From Stercorarius parasiticus (taxonomy: Eukaryota; Chordata; Aves; Charadriiformes; Stercorariidae), in NCBI GenBank assembly GCA_013396915.1, contig VWZL01002012.1, forward strand, positions 248,001 through 312,000: a stretch of DNA of 64,000 nt, in the 5' to 3' direction. Positions 1 to 13,224 of this stretch are shown piece after piece. The notes under the pieces were generated by a model. The model had not been told where the DNA came from. It ran no database searches and saw nothing but the letters and a program-made list of their open reading frames with translations. How positions within the stretch are numbered: the stretch's first letter is position 1; every line of letters begins with the position of its first letter. The position numbers were made by a program, and so were the translations under genes.

Positions 1-3000
1 TTTTTACCTGGGGGAATTTTTTACACGCTTAATTTCTTTAAGAAGTCTGACTGTTCAGGGTGTACTTTGCATCCTTGCTGTTGGCTCAGTGCTGGTCCCA
101 AATGCCAAGAGCAAAGACATTAAATATTATATTTGCTAAACAAAACTGACACATTCCGACTTTCACACAAGGAAGCAGCGGCACTCCCGATGCTCCTGAG
201 AGTTAAAAATGATCCATTTTATTGAGCGATATAATGACAGCGCTAGCTGAGCAGAGCAGTAATTATTATCTCTAGGAGACCCAAGAGAACAATTTTTTAA
301 AAGGAAAATAGTGTTTTTCATGTATTTCTTTAAATTCTGATATCAGCAGTTCAGGATTTGTCAGGCGTAACTAAAAATAGGAATTGCAGCCCGACGTGTT
401 TCAGGGGACAGATTATGGAGGCCTATTGAAGTCAATGGGGTGGGATACAGCCCAGTGTAATAGTATGAGAGTTTGTCTGTCCATTGGCTTCAATGTGTAG
501 TGAAAACCTAGCAGCACTCAGCATTCGTATGACAGAGGTCTTGAAAAAAAAAGAAGGGACTGTGTTGAACCTGTATTCAGGCCATTTGGGAGTGAGGGTA
601 GGCAGTCAGATAGACTCCATTTTTTCCCCTTGAATTTTCATAAAGACAGGTGGCCTGACTCCTGCCTGCTCTCAGTCTGTGTATATGGCAATATAATATG
701 TGAAGTTACAAAGTTAAAGAAAACCTGAGAGGCAGCAAGCTTCTTGGGGCACCTACTGTTTTACATCAGGAGGTATGAAGACATGTAAGCTTTGCTTACA
801 AGGATGTTGCAAGACCTAATCTTCAATATTTTGTGATGCTGATAAAGGAACAAGTACAGGCAAAATAGTAGCAGCTAAGAGAGTAGAAAAGGCCATTCAG
901 CCCTTTTCTTGTAATTGTAAACAAACAAAATAAAAAAGCAAAGCCACAATAAGGTCAGGAGACTTGAATTCGTCCTTTAGCTCAGAGGTATTGCTTCATG
1001 TCTGAGTTTTTGTTCTTTCTTACTACATTGTGAGTGTCCTCGCTGGTGGTATTGACTGAGGAACAGGACAGCACTGTGCAGGACTTGGCTTATTAAGTGG
1101 TCATCCTACAGAGTTGGCTGTACAGTCTTTCCTGAGGCTATTAGATCACAGACATTTGAGCTTAATCCTAATGGGATATAAAATATATTAATATAAATAA
1201 ATATTAAGTTGGGTATCTTCCTGGGAGTACAGGGTCCCTTTAAGACTTGTGTGGGTGGAATATGACTTAATGTGTGAACTCCTACATTATTTTCTCCATA
1301 CAACAAAAAAAAACACCCCAGAAAACTGTACTGATCAGATCCTCAGCTTATGTAATTGGCCTTTCTGAATGAGCTTCCCTAGAGCTAAGCCAATTCACAG
1401 TAAGTGCAGTATCTGACTTTATTTAGCAAGTACTGCATTACTTAGACATTCCTTCCTAAATTCAGCCAGTTGGCTTTTTACCCATTATGGTTATTTTTGC
1501 CCTTTGTCCCTAAAGACTGCCTTGTCTGAGAGCCAAGGTCCAGGTGTATTCTTGGGAGTCAGCTGCATGCCAGAGCTTAGGGCAGCATTATACACCAAAC
1601 TGGACAAATGGAGCTCCGACTGCTCCTTCCCCACTATGGAAAATCTCCTGCTTGATGACACAATTCCTTCATCCCCTGGATTTACACATCATTAGAAACC
1701 CAAACCTGCTCCCAGGTTTTCAAGAGCTTGTTAGCTCTTAAAGCATCAAGAGTGCGGCCTAATTTGCCAGTGGGAAGGCTTGGGGAAAGCAATGTGACAT
1801 GCAGAGTTTCTTTTATCCAGCCTTTCAAAGTGAAGGTAAATAATGGGGCTAGGAAAAAAAAGCATTGGCACAGAAATACAATTTTAGTAAATAGCAGTGG
1901 TGCTAATTTCTGGCAAAACGGAGTTAAGTCAGTATGGAAACAATTAATGCCACTGTACCCATGAAACACAAGTTGAGATATCCTGAAACATCAGCTAAAG
2001 TTCTTCATCAATCATTGGTTTATTTTATTAGCATTCATAGTGCTGTGTGGTGTGATTACTTCTGATGTCTTGTGACAAGCGTAATGAGAAAATGCAGGGC
2101 CAAACCCAGACCTGGCGCTGGACCTGCTTACATGGCTCTGAATTTGGACTGTAATGTAACACATGTGAAGGCATAAACCTTTCCTGAAGGAACACAGATT
2201 CCACCTCAACCCCTGGCCCTCGCTGAGAGTGTTCCCTACGTTCAGATTTATTGGTAAAGCACTGCTGAAACTTTGTCTCCTCTTTTAAAAATTGCCCTGC
2301 AAATGATATGCTGAAAAGTCTGAGGTTCCCATATTGTCTGAACTGTTCTTTATTGTGTGAATGGCCTGGTTTTGCTGACTAAAAGACCAAATGCTTTGCA
2401 GCCAGATGGTATTGATTCTTTACAGTTGTGTTCATACATCAGATGTAGATATTGTATTCCACTTCCCATTACATCTGAAAACGACTGGGTCTAATTGACA
2501 ATATGGCATCCACATTGAGATGTTTGCTTTGTGAAAACTGGCCGCTGCTCAGAATTATTTTGTATTATTAACTCCTGTACATTGCCCCCGCTGTTTGATC
2601 AGTCTGTTTCTCTTTGTTCTAAGCCATATGTGTTTTCAAAACTAATACTTATACACCTTTCAAGGCCTCTGATTGTCGTACAAAAGACGATAAATCTCTA
2701 GGGGATCTAACTATATCCTGGAGCATACAACCTAATGAGAAAAATAACTTCAGAACACCATGGTTTGCTGTTCTGATATTCTATCTCCTAGCTTTCAAAT
2801 TCAGACAAAAAAAGAAAGAAAAGGATACGCTGTGATGAAGCATTAACTGCATGAATAGCAAGTCTAAATTTTATATTCCCAAATGAGACTGTATTTAACA
2901 AGGGCACTTCCATTGCTTCTGGACTTCTCATCTGTTCTTTGGGCACTTTCTGTAGGTGGTAAATATCCACTCTGTTTGCAAGAGGAGAAAGAACATTGTT

Positions 3001-4602
3001 TCAGGGATTTTTTTTTTTTTCTTCTCTTTTAAAAGGGCTCTCAAAGGCTTTTTGACTGGAGTCTCTGTGGAAGAAGTGGAGGGAAAGGAACAATTATTTC
3101 AGAGTTATAAATAACTACTGGATTTTCTTAACAGTTGAATGTACCCCAGATTCTCTTGAACCCTGATAGAGCTATGATGTGGGAATGACTTAAAAGGAGA
3201 AGAGGGGAGCAAACTGCATGTGACTTGCAAAATTGCCCTTTCCTTCCAACCCCAGTTCTCTAGCCTGGAAGAAGGGTCTGGGGGGTTCCACAGACATGCA
3301 ACCTGAATGACAGGCGTATATTTGCCCAAGACTGAAATAAACAGTGTCTGGCAGAGCCTCTCTGCAAATGAAGATGGCAGTGTATCTCTGTGTCTTTTAC
3401 ATTTGCACTTGTGCCACGCGAGTCCCCAAAGGGTAGGTGGGTACCCTCTGACAGCTGCAAATGAGGAAAAGCTGCCTTATGTAAGCAAAGAGCGGAAGAG
3501 CCTCAAGGGTAAAGGCACAGCCGTAACAGTGTCAAGGTAAGAACAATCCCACCAAAAATACAGCATCAAGGATAAATGTGTCTTGTCAGGGCTGGGACTG
3601 TTGCCTGGAAAGAGAGAGTATAGGTCTGGAAGGCCACGGTGAGCTGAATCTTCCTGTGGCATCAGCTGAAAGGCGCTTTGACCAAGGGGAAAAAGGTGAA
3701 AGCTTGCTCCTGGTAAGACTAGAGGTGCTCTGTCTCACTGTTCCGTGTTGGTTTTTAATCCTCATCCCTGAGATGAAACACAAACTGATGCCCTTGTCGG
3801 GATGGGGGCAGTTGGACACTGATATGAGACTCCACTCATGTTCAAATTGACTGTAAGAGCTCTCCTTTCCCAAAAGGAGACCAGTGTGTCTTTTTCTTTT
3901 TGTTTTGGTTTTTTTTTTGTTTTGTTTTGTTTTTTTTGTTTTTTTTTTTAACCAGCTGAACTAATTTTAGACTGTTGTAGACTCTGCTGGTTTCAGTGCC
4001 TTTATATCAAGGCACAAATGGAGATGATAAATAGCACAGGTTCATGAATAGCAAATAGAAGGAGGCTCAGACTTGACTTTTTTCCATAAGCCTGTGGAAT
4101 ATTAGACTCTCTCAGTGTGGGTACCACAGCTTTCTTAGAAAAATGGGGTTTAAAAAAAATGACTGATTAGATACAATTTGCTTGCCCATTGTGAACCAAG
4201 AAAAAGTACTTCTTAATCAGAGCTGGTAAATATGTGAAATCTGATGTGAAAAGCTTTCCTGGCACAGGTGAAAATTTATTTTGGTGGCGCATTTGTGCAC
4301 AAGCTGTTACTTTAGTAAGATGGTTTTCATTTAGAAGCTGTTTCTGCACAAAGGATTTTGTAACAGTGCAATAAAACAATCTTGCCCATCCATCTTGAGC
4401 CGGAAAAACATATTTTAACTTTTGTTGGTGGAAATACTTTAAAATAGTTTGGTGACCTGAGTGAAACTCTGAATGAGAAGCAGTGAACCTTGGTTACTCC
4501 AACATAGGCAGATGCCAGCTGGGAAATAAATTTGAATAACTTCTAGGTACTCTTAGTGCCTCCATTAATATACTTTGTGAGAATGTTCTGTGCTTCAGTA
4601 TA
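1..4602. other. Unassigned noncoding stretch
   Basis: No exon, RNA gene or recognisable young repeat is seen here. Open frames are under 100 codons and lie on both strands without coding character. Around 390-500 there is a short CATTGAAGTCAATGG-like inverted core that may be a remnant of the palindromic family described at 49301-49390, but it is too decayed to call. A 13-base T run lies at 3008-3020. Confidence 0.6.
3886..3949. repeat. T-rich low-complexity tract (TTTTG-type)
   Basis: The plus strand is almost pure T interrupted by single G residues, giving an irregular T(4-11)G pattern, including a 10-base and an 11-base T run. No SINE or LINE body is visible next to it, so this is either a simple repeat or the decayed poly(A) tail of a minus-strand retroposon whose body is no longer recognisable. 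Confidence 0.85.
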
Positions 4603-4768
4603 TTTATCCTCATCTCACCCCTGTGAGAGGATATATCCTTATTTGTGCAATTGGGGGAATCAAGTTTCAGAAAAGCCAAGTGACACAAAATCGCATAGCA
4701 GGTCTTTATGGGAACTGCCAGTTCAACCTGTTTCTTCAGGGTCCTGAGCTAGTTCTGCACTCAGACCT
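4603..4768 (-). repeat. Probable MIR-type SINE remnant
   Basis: Read on the plus strand, the order of short blocks follows the reverse complement of MIR: an ATCCTCAT...CCCCTGTGAGAGG part, then AATTGGGGGAATCAAG, then AAGCCAAGTGAC (MIR: AAGTGACTTGCCCAAGG), then CGCATAGCAGGTC (MIR: CACACAGCTAGTA), then GGGAACTGCCAGTTCAACC (MIR: GGGATTCGAACCC). Divergence is heavy and an insertion interrupts the middle. MIRs are tRNA-derived, inactive SINEs, and no function is implied. The assignment rests on a remembered consensus and needs a library search. Confidence 0.55.
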
Positions 4769-7700
4769 ATCCAAATCACTAGAGATCAAAAAGCAAAACT
4801 GATTAAAAGATAACAGGATAGTTAGTACTCAGCATCTTTGGCATTAAGAAGCCGTTAGTGTGCCTGATGGCTGCAAGAATATGTTGACTGTGGATAGTTG
4901 CATTACAGAAGAGATTACTCCCTGAATTAAGAAATGTAGGGAATACTTCTCCCAGATCTCTTTTTCCAGGGCTAGCCATAATCAAATTCCTTTCTTTACT
5001 GTTTTTTTGTAACCCCACTAATTGAGATCACCCAAAATGTTACCATGAGCTGAAGTCAACATCAATTAAAAATCCCATTTATATTCCCTATGAAAACACA
5101 TGGCCTTCAAAAGTGTTTGATTTTCATCGGACCTTCTCATCTGTTTGTCATTTAAAGTTCAGGCCATTTTCCATATTTCTATCAAATGCTGCCTCACATG
5201 GAAGTCTGGCAAATGACTTGCAAAGTAACTTATTTGAAGTTATAAATAATCTAATACTTGCCTGAAGTTGACCTCTCTATACAATAATATACAAATTAAT
5301 GTCTGAAGCTGAGGGATGTAACAGTTCTCTGGTACTGCCTTGTTATTTAAATGCAGGGTTGCACTTGTACAGTTACAGCACTTGTGTTCATTCCCGCTGG
5401 TGCAGACTTGGCCTTGAGGAAGAGGGGGATGGAGAAGGAAACAGGACAGACTATAATACTGGCAACTCTTCTAGGCAGGGGATTTGTCTCTGATGTCACT
5501 CCCAAGTGTCCCTTGCTTATTTATTTAAAAAAAGTGGTGAGCAGGCAAATGCTTTTTTGCTGTGATTTTTCACTGTCACATTTGTTCCTTCAAAGCCCAT
5601 TCACATTAAAGTCTGGGCTCTCTTATATTTCCTGTTTTGATAGGGAAATGTTTGGGAACCCACTGGTTCATGGGCAGTTGGAGAATGGATGGGGGGCCCA
5701 GTAGGGTGCTGGTATGCCCCCCATCACTCCAAAACCATCTTGGAAGGGATTCAGCTGTCAAGGTGCTATGCATCCACTGAATTCTCAGGCATATGCAGTT
5801 CCTCATGTGGTTCTTGCGTTTTTAGGGGAACAGAATGGAGCAGCCTCAGCCCTCCTGCTTTTCATCTTCAGCATGGTCAGGTGAGCTTGAAATTGGGGAG
5901 CAACTTCAAACTGCTTATCAATAAGCAATGGACATTTAGTTATCAGATCTCAGGAGCTGTTTGGATGTCAGGTCACTCCCAGGACCAACCAGCTGAGGTA
6001 CACCAAAGACATAACAAATAGTATTTGAGCATAAGGATGCTATTCATTGCACATAAAAGTTGCAAAAATCTTGTTCCTGAAGTCTTTTCATTTGAATGCT
6101 TATCATTGTGACACACTAGACTTGGTTGTGCTTCTTTTGCTCTTAGACATGCGTCTCTCTCCCACTGATTACACTTTTAATATATTAGTTAAAGGACCTA
6201 AACATTTTCGGAGGTTTTTGGCACCTGAAATTAAAGTGTATTGTTATCTCCTCTCTTAGAAAGAGAGGACTCTGCTAACATGAAACTCTTGAGCTGAGTT
6301 TTTTTTCTTTTTTCTTTTCTTCTTCTAATCAGCTTCAGATGTAAAGTATTGTAAGTAAATGAACATATCTGCTAATTAAATTGAGCATTGAATGACCAGG
6401 TAAGCACTCCAGTTGTCATTATGCTTCCACTTGATGAATTGTGTTTCAAGTTATTCTTGAGACTTTCCTAATGGCAATCAGGTTACTGGGACCTTGACCT
6501 TACTGATCCACGTGTTCTTGCTTAACGTAACTCACGTAGGTGCCAACATTGAGTTCAGCACACATTTTACTTTTGTAGGTTTTTGCACACAGCTGAGCTT
6601 TTAGAGGAGTGGGTTCTTGGGGACCAATTCTGTATCGCATAGGATAAAATGCCAAGTGCTATCCTCCCAGTCACTGCAGCTACAGATGGCATCAGTATCC
6701 GCTCTCCTGTGCACTGCTGGTGTGGAAAATCATTTTAGCATGGGGCAGCAGAGGTCATTGAAGCCACTTTAAACTGTGCTTTGCATGTTGTGGTGCCTCA
6801 GTGACTGGCATTTATATCTCTGGCTAGGAAGTTGTGGCTCTGAGTTGCATTCAAGGAATTGGGCCTATGTTTATAGCCAGGAACACCAAAACTAAGGCAT
6901 TAGGTGTTGTTTGAAAACATGATTTGGAAAAGCTGCTTCTGGGTAGTGGTGGTAGTTTTTCATTTCAGGCTGTCACGCTATTTTGATCTTGAGATAAGGA
7001 ACTGAGAGTTGTGCTTTGCTCCAAAAAAAGACCACTAGAGAGCCACAATATAGTCAGAAACTGTTCCTTAAGAGAACCAGAGTCTATTCACATCAAGAAA
7101 AATGTAGTCCTATCCTATTTTAATTTGAAGGGATAACACCTTAAAAACACGAAGTATTTCTTTGCTAAGGTTTTTAGTGAGCAGATGTATGCGTGTATTT
7201 CAGTTTTTGGTGTTTGTACATGTGCCCTTACTGTATTTTCTAAAATTTCTACGTATATGTAAAGCAGCAGTTGGTCTGCAAACACTGATGTATATTTGGT
7301 AAGATTAATATAAAGATTTTACTCACTTATTTATATTGTCCAGATGTAAAAAGCTTAACAAAGTAGACATTTAGAAGTACTAAATCTACATTTTTGGATT
7401 CTTTGCACTTGCGTTCTCATGTGTTTCAATCTTTTTGAGTCAATCTTTTTCACGCTATTCTCTGAAATAATGAGGATTAGAAGTTAATCAGCCTTCCTTA
7501 AATATAAGAAGTGTAATCACATGACCTCCCAAACTGGAGGTTTACAAAAGAGAAGCAGATATCCTAAGTCTTATGATAACAAACATGAAAATTGACAACA
7601 ATGAATTTCTTTGACCCAGTGGGAATAATTTAAAGCCACGTGTTTGTTATGTAGATAAGTCACAAATAGGTAGATGAGCAGACAGAGAACTCACTAGGCT

Positions 7701-8059
7701 CTTTGTTGACCACCTGCTATTCTGGGAATCCTGGCTGATAAACACAGCCATCCCCATCTGTAGATGGGGAGTCATAATTAATTACCTATGACATTGATAA
7801 ATTTCTTTTAGGATCTTCTCTTAATCCAGTGGTGCATCTGTGTCAAGTCCTCCTTTCCCTCTTCCAACATGAAGAGTCTATTTATGGATTCAGATTTGTA
7901 ATTAAATGTTTCATTTGCAAAAGGAATGGTTCCCAGGAAAATATGAGCTCTATTTCTGCGCCCATGTTAGGCTTTGTCAGACATTACATAAGAGATGTGC
8001 TCATGTCGGCCTGCTGCTCCTGGCTTTTCAGATAATCCTTTGTATTACGTTTCCAGTGC

Positions 8060-8280
8060 ATGTAGATAATGTAATTTAACATTTTTCTAAATGCCTGCAT
8101 GCAGGAAAGCTAACCTTGTATGAGCATAATTAGAATTATTTATATACTGTAAAAATTTAACTGAATCAGAATTACTGGAAAATGTGATTTTTAATTTTTT
8201 TTTTAAGAATACATTTTGCTGTAATTGAATTAAGTTAAAGCCTTAATTATTTTTCAACTCTTGCCGCATGCTATCCTTCT
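8060..8280. promoter_or_regulatory. Candidate conserved noncoding element
   Basis: This block is AT-rich but not low-complexity. It holds several TAATT/AATTA homeodomain-type cores (for example ATAATTAGAATTA and CCTTAATTATTT) and a perfect 12-bp palindrome CCTGCATGCAGG at 8094-8105. This texture is common in vertebrate developmental enhancers. Conservation is not visible from one sequence, so the call is an inference only. Confidence 0.22.
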
Positions 8281-10358
8281 CCCACTTGGTCACGTCAGTT
8301 GCTTCAACTGTATATGAAGTTCACTTTTGCAGCGATGGCTATCCTCTTTATCGCTTTGTTTCAATGGATTGTTAGTCCAGAGCCCCAAAGTTCTAATAAA
8401 TTGTGTTAACAGGCTTAAAAACTTGAGTGAATAATGTTTTCAGGTTACTGATGCTAATGTAGACTTCCATTTAGCTAGCTATGAAATAAACAGAACCAGA
8501 GTCCTTGTTGCTCTAGATACCATTTATACTATTAACCACTGCAATCTGGCTTGCCTGGGAGATAAATGTGATCATTGACGAGCAATTAGGAAACAGTTTT
8601 ATGGAGATCTGGGCTTTATGTTGCGGGCTAGCAGGGCAGAGAAGCAGCCTATTTTCTGAAGGTCAGAATGTGTCATGAGGGGACGAGCTCACACTGGGGT
8701 GACGAGGGACCAAACACATTTTTAATTAATGTATTTTGATGGTGTGGGGAAGAGAGGAGGCAGAAGGCTCTTCTTTGGTGATGCAAGATTGATGACACTT
8801 GACCACAGACATTTTGATGTCTGAAGGCTGTTCACAGGCAGTTTTGTTTTTATTTGTGAGCGTATATATATTTTAAAAAAATAAAAATGACTGCTTAGCC
8901 TTGGTTTCAAGGTAAGGTAATGTTCTGGTAGTAACACAGTATAGTGTGCATGCTTATCTGCCTTTAGGTGTTTTCCAATATATGCAATGAAGACATGGAA
9001 AGAAAGAAAAAACTCTAGCCTTCTTGTTTGTCAGTTTACTTCATTTTCAAGTTGAGTAAGTATGGAAATATTAAAGGCAAAAACATTGTGTAATGAGCAG
9101 GCATCCTCTGCTGCAGAAACTAAAACCCAGAAGAATAAGGTAATATCAAAGCTTGCCTTTGCTGCTCTGCATAGAAATGTAAAGGACAGGTTTAATGCCG
9201 TTCTCAGTATAGTGAAAGGCTTGGAATAAAATGAGACCAGCTGTCTTAGCTTCAGTGTTGGATCAAGCCAAGCCTGAACTATGGACCTCCAGAAGCTCAG
9301 GAAAATACTTTTGTTGAGGCACTTAAGTGTCATGCAACATGCATGGTATAAGCATCTAGAATGCAGATGAAGATATGGTGTTAAAGATTGGCTGAAACCC
9401 TGATGTTTCGATCTCCCTTCTAAAATGTATGTTAGCACTTAGTATCTACAGAAATAACAAAGACACTCATTAACCATGTAAATGCCTAATCCTGCTTTGA
9501 ATCTTGCCCAGTTCTTGGCCTTTTTGACATCCTGTGACAGTAAGATTTTTAGTACAATTGTAAGTTGCACAGAAAAAATTCTGCTCCTCTTCAGTTGTGA
9601 ATTTTCTCACTTTTAATGTTATGATCTGTCTCTTTGTGAGTCATAAGGCAGAACGAGGACAGAAACTCAGGGTTTTTCACAATGCTGTTTACTGTTAGGC
9701 TTTTGTGGTATCTTCCCTGCTATTGTGTTTCCTGTAGTGTAACCTTCTGAGCCTTTTTGGACACCATTTAGCATTGTTATCCCTGGAGATGCATGTATCT
9801 CTGCATGAATCGCAGTCCAGCCTCTTTTGAGGAGCTGTTTTCTGGGAGAGAAACCACTGGCTTGTGCCTTTTTTTCCCCCAGGCTGCTGTACAAGCCTCA
9901 CCCTTGAACCTTGGACTTGGTCACCTGAGTGACCTGGTGGCCGTCAGGCTGGCCAATTTGGGTGTTTAAATCCAAACACTGATCCTGCATCTCAGGAAAT
10001 TTTTAGCATTTGACAATTCATCTATGGGTGGGCTAGACAAAAATGAAACATGATCGTGGCAGCCTAATGCAGAATAAATTATTTCAATCCACCGTATTCT
10101 GTAGCAGGCAGCAATCCTTTGACTTACATGAACAGAAGAAATGGGACAACTGGGCTGGCGCAAAGCTTGGAGAGCAGTGCCAGTAACAAGCCTGACTTCT
10201 CTGAAACCAGATCCTGCCCTGACCCTGATTAATTACTCAGGAGTTGTTCGCACAACTGAATTCCTGCTGTCAGTGCGTCCTGTGCTGCCTGCAGGCCTGC
10301 CAATGAAAATAGAGCAGTTGTAATCCCTGTGAATTATCCCTGTGGCTGGATGTAGTGT

Positions 10359-10385
10359 CCTATCAAATGATTATCATGTGATAGG
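10359..10385. repeat. Nested 27-bp imperfect palindrome
   Basis: The sequence reads CCTATCA, A, ATGAT, T, ATCAT, G, TGATAGG. Twelve of the thirteen base pairs around the central T are complementary; only the A/G pair between the two arm segments is mismatched. It could be a dimeric protein-binding site or a chance palindrome. No transposon ends or duplications flank it. Confidence 0.8.
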
Positions 10386-11075
10386 GCTCCTAGTGCTTTC
10401 CAGCTCCTCTGGTTCCCCTGATGAAATATTAATATACTTTTAACATTTAAGGTTATTATTCTTGCATGCTATACTTCAGGCATATCTTTCTCTGCAGCCA
10501 TCATATACTTTATAGAGCCAAAATACCCTGTACAGGAGAACAGATCTTTCTGTTTTCCAAGAAAGACTTATAATGAATGGCCTTAGTTGAATCATTACGC
10601 TAAGTAACCAGCAGTGCTTTGAATACACTAACATGGGCTGAAGTAAGTGTAATGCAGTATGAAGTACACAGCTTTTCCCAGAAGAATTGTTTCTTTCATC
10701 TCCAAGTTAGTAAGTAGAGGCTGGGGACCTGCTGTAGGCCTGGCTTGCATGTTAACTTGCCACAAACAGCACATTGCAGGGTGGGGGTTGGCTTCAGACT
10801 GCTGGGTGTGAGAACTGAGAGGCATCCTTCAGATACGTAAGGAAGCAAGGGGTTAGATCTACTTAATTGACACAGTTTTGATATCCAGCAGGTATGTTTT
10901 TAAGTCCAATTCCAGGCTTTACAAAATCTCAGATTCCTTTCCTCTCCAAAATTCTCTGAAGCTCCTTAAGAGGAAGGAAGCAGGTTTGTTTTATTCTATT
11001 CTTGTGCTTGGACTTGTAAAGTTCACACTTTCAAGTTTTCTTCCTTAATAGGCTGAGAGATGCACGTTTTAAAAA

Positions 11076-11077
11076 NN
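11076..11077. other. Two undetermined bases (assembly ambiguity)
   Basis: Two N characters follow an A run (TTTTAAAAA) and precede TTCTGATAA. They mark an unresolved call in the assembly, not a biological feature. Confidence 0.99.
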
Positions 11078-11789
11078 TTCTGATAATAATCTGCTTTCAA
11101 GAGCTTGAAATGAGAGCAAAGTACAAAACAAAACACAAGTGTTAGGAGACCTGCAGTAGAACCTGCAGGCTGGCAACATTTTTATGAATGAGTGAATCCA
11201 GGCTTTTCTCAGCATGGAACTTGCTCAGGATAGTGATTCCTTGCACACAGGTATTTGGCTGTGCAGGTTTTAGCTCTTGCCAGCTTTTTCAGAAAACATA
11301 TTAGCTGCCTTGATGTCTGAAATTCCCTGGGGAGTACCCAAAGAGAACTCTTAAAGTGGCACTGTTTTGCTAATGAGTAAGGCCAACTGTTTTCTGGCTG
11401 AATTGTCTGCGTTAACAATGGGCTCCCTCTGCCTCCCCTCTCCAGTTTTAATTCTAATGCTAACAGGGCACACTGTGATTATGCTAATAATTCTGGCTTT
11501 CCTAGATAAGGACATATGTGAGGTATGCTGCATTTCCTAATTGTTTCATTCTAGTCTTGCTGGTCCACGAGCAATATTCATAGGTTTTATTCTTTCTGTA
11601 AAGAGAGGTCAGCCTAGTTGGCACTGCTGCAGCAGGCATTTCAGGGACAGAGAGCAGAGGAGAAAATGACAGCTTTAGCTTTAATTGTTACTGTCTAGCT
11701 AGAGTAGTGAAATGGCCATCCATGAAATGGCATTTGAGCACGTCGTGGTCAGTGTTGTAACCCCACAACCTCTTTATTGCACAGAGGAG

Positions 11790-11928
11790 ACCATCTTATG
11801 GGTGTAGAATTGAAGTGCAAAGTGTTAGGTGGTTTGCTTGAGGTTACTAACAAAAAAAATCTGTGGCAGAGAAGAAATTGAGAACTATCTGGTGCCAGTT
11901 AAGGGCCCATTACACAGGCTTTCTCCTC
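11790..11928 (-). repeat. Probable MIR-type SINE remnant
   Basis: Plus-strand blocks follow the reverse complement of MIR in order: AGAATTGAAGTGCAAAGTG (MIR: GAAACTGAGGCACAGAGAG), GGTGGTTTGCTTGAGGTTAC (MIR: AAGTGACTTGCCCAAGGTCAC), CTGTGGCAGAG (MIR: AGTGGCAGAG), AAATTGAGAAC (MIR: GGATTCGAACC), then a CCAGTTAAGGGCC part near the tRNA-derived 5' end. The co-linearity of five blocks makes chance unlikely. The element is old and inactive. Confidence 0.72.
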
Positions 11929-12660
11929 CTGGCTGGGAATGTGCCAGGAGGCATGTCAGTAAACCCATCTTTTCTGAGGGTAGAAGACAAATTTCTCCCT
12001 GAGAAACGGGAGCTGTGATTGAACTTCACAAGAAAGAAAAGTAGCTTCTCTCTCCAAAATAGAGAAACTAAAAGACAGAGGCTCTCTACTGCAGAAATCT
12101 GGCTGAGGTATAGGTTTTGTACTTTTTGTGCATTTTTTTGCCTTCATTAAATGGTGAAGTCATACTTTTGTAGAGTATTAAGTATGTGGTTGAATGTTGC
12201 TAATGAATATACTGCACGGTAAACATGACTGACGTAGGACTGTTTTTATTGAAGTGGTAATTTTGAATCCAGCTGTCAAAAATAACCTCACCCTGATTGG
12301 ACACATCTGCCTACACTGAGTTGTTTTCCTGCAAACTGGATGAAACCCAAGCTCTGGTATGTGGCACTGGTAACATGCTGAATCTTTGCAACATCATAAT
12401 TGTGCTGAAGAGAATAGCTTTTTGTTGGAAAAAAAAATGTGGCACAATGTGTTGAAATGTATGCTACTAGGACTCATTCTGCAGCTGTGTGCATAGGCAC
12501 AGGGTAAGGAAAGGAACACAGCTCTAAGCAGATGATTTTACATGAAACCGGACCAGGGCTGAGATAGACCACCAAGATTTTGGGTCACTGTACTTTATGT
12601 AAGTGCAAGTTACGTACACGCAGTGACTTCCATCTTTGGTGGGCACAGCACTGACTACCT

Positions 12661-12770
12661 GTAGGAGACCTGGCTTTGTTCCGAGCTTTGGTACTGACTT
12701 CGTGCCTCCTTTTAAATGTCCTTTTGCTTTGTGTACATGACTCATCCCATCTGCAACATGGAGGTGATTG
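12661..12770 (+). repeat. Probable MIR-type SINE remnant
   Basis: This copy is in forward orientation. GGAGACCTGGCTTTGTTCC matches the MIR part GGACTCCTGGGTTCGAATCC; GAGCTTTGGTACTGACTT matches the CAGCTCTGCCACTTACT part; GACTCATCCCATCTGCAACA and TGGAGGTGAT match the CAGTTTCCCCATCTGTAAAA and TGGGGATAAT parts. The region between 12710 and 12745 is badly decayed. It lies about 0.75 kb from the opposite-strand MIR remnant at 11790. Confidence 0.68.
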
Positions 12771-12792
12771 GTGTGAAAGCAAAGTTTTGGTT

Positions 12793-12813
12793 GGGGAGGG
12801 AGTGGCGGGTGGG
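12793..12813 (+). other. Canonical G-quadruplex motif
   Basis: Four G tracts of at least three bases lie on the plus strand with loops A, AGTGGC and T, so the pattern G3+N1-7 repeated four times is met exactly. It sits just downstream of a MIR remnant in otherwise unassigned DNA. Folding is predicted from the pattern only. Confidence 0.75.
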
Positions 12814-13224
12814 CATGGAGTATGTAGGGGTAGCGTTTCCTTCTGGCACAGTATTATGCAAAGCACTCGCTGCACTGTGAGACACTGATGCAGAAGAGCT
12901 GGATCCCCTTTGGTGTCTGTTCCCCAGTATAGCTGACCTGCTAGTGGTCCATCATCCAGTTTGGTACAGCACCTTAAGATCTGGTGCTTAAAATGTACAT
13001 AAAATGTATACGATGAGGATTATTTAGAACACTGTGGAATTCTTCTCTGTCGTCTCTGTTGGGCTAATGTCCATATATAGTGGTTGTCCTGACCCACAAA
13101 ATTGATACTAATCTTTGCAGTATCAAGATGCAACAGGGCAACCCAAGTTAGAGCTTTGGCATTACAACTGAGTTGTGTTGTTTTCGTGGCAGTTTAAACC
13201 AGATTGTTAGCAAAATAACTGTTT

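Larger units (their letters stand above)
4769..11789. other. Unassigned noncoding stretch
   Basis: No gene or confident interspersed repeat was found in these 7 kb. It contains the AT-rich block at 8060-8280, the nested palindrome at 10359-10385 and a two-base gap of unknown sequence at 11076-11077. Open frames are scattered and short; the longest, 135 codons on the minus strand at 9031-9438, matches no family I know. Confidence 0.6.

Noticed and set aside
10200..10330. Possible further palindromic repeat copy
   Set aside because: CCAGATCCTGCCCTGACC and a later TCAGTGCG part are suggestive, but no inverted arm could be matched.
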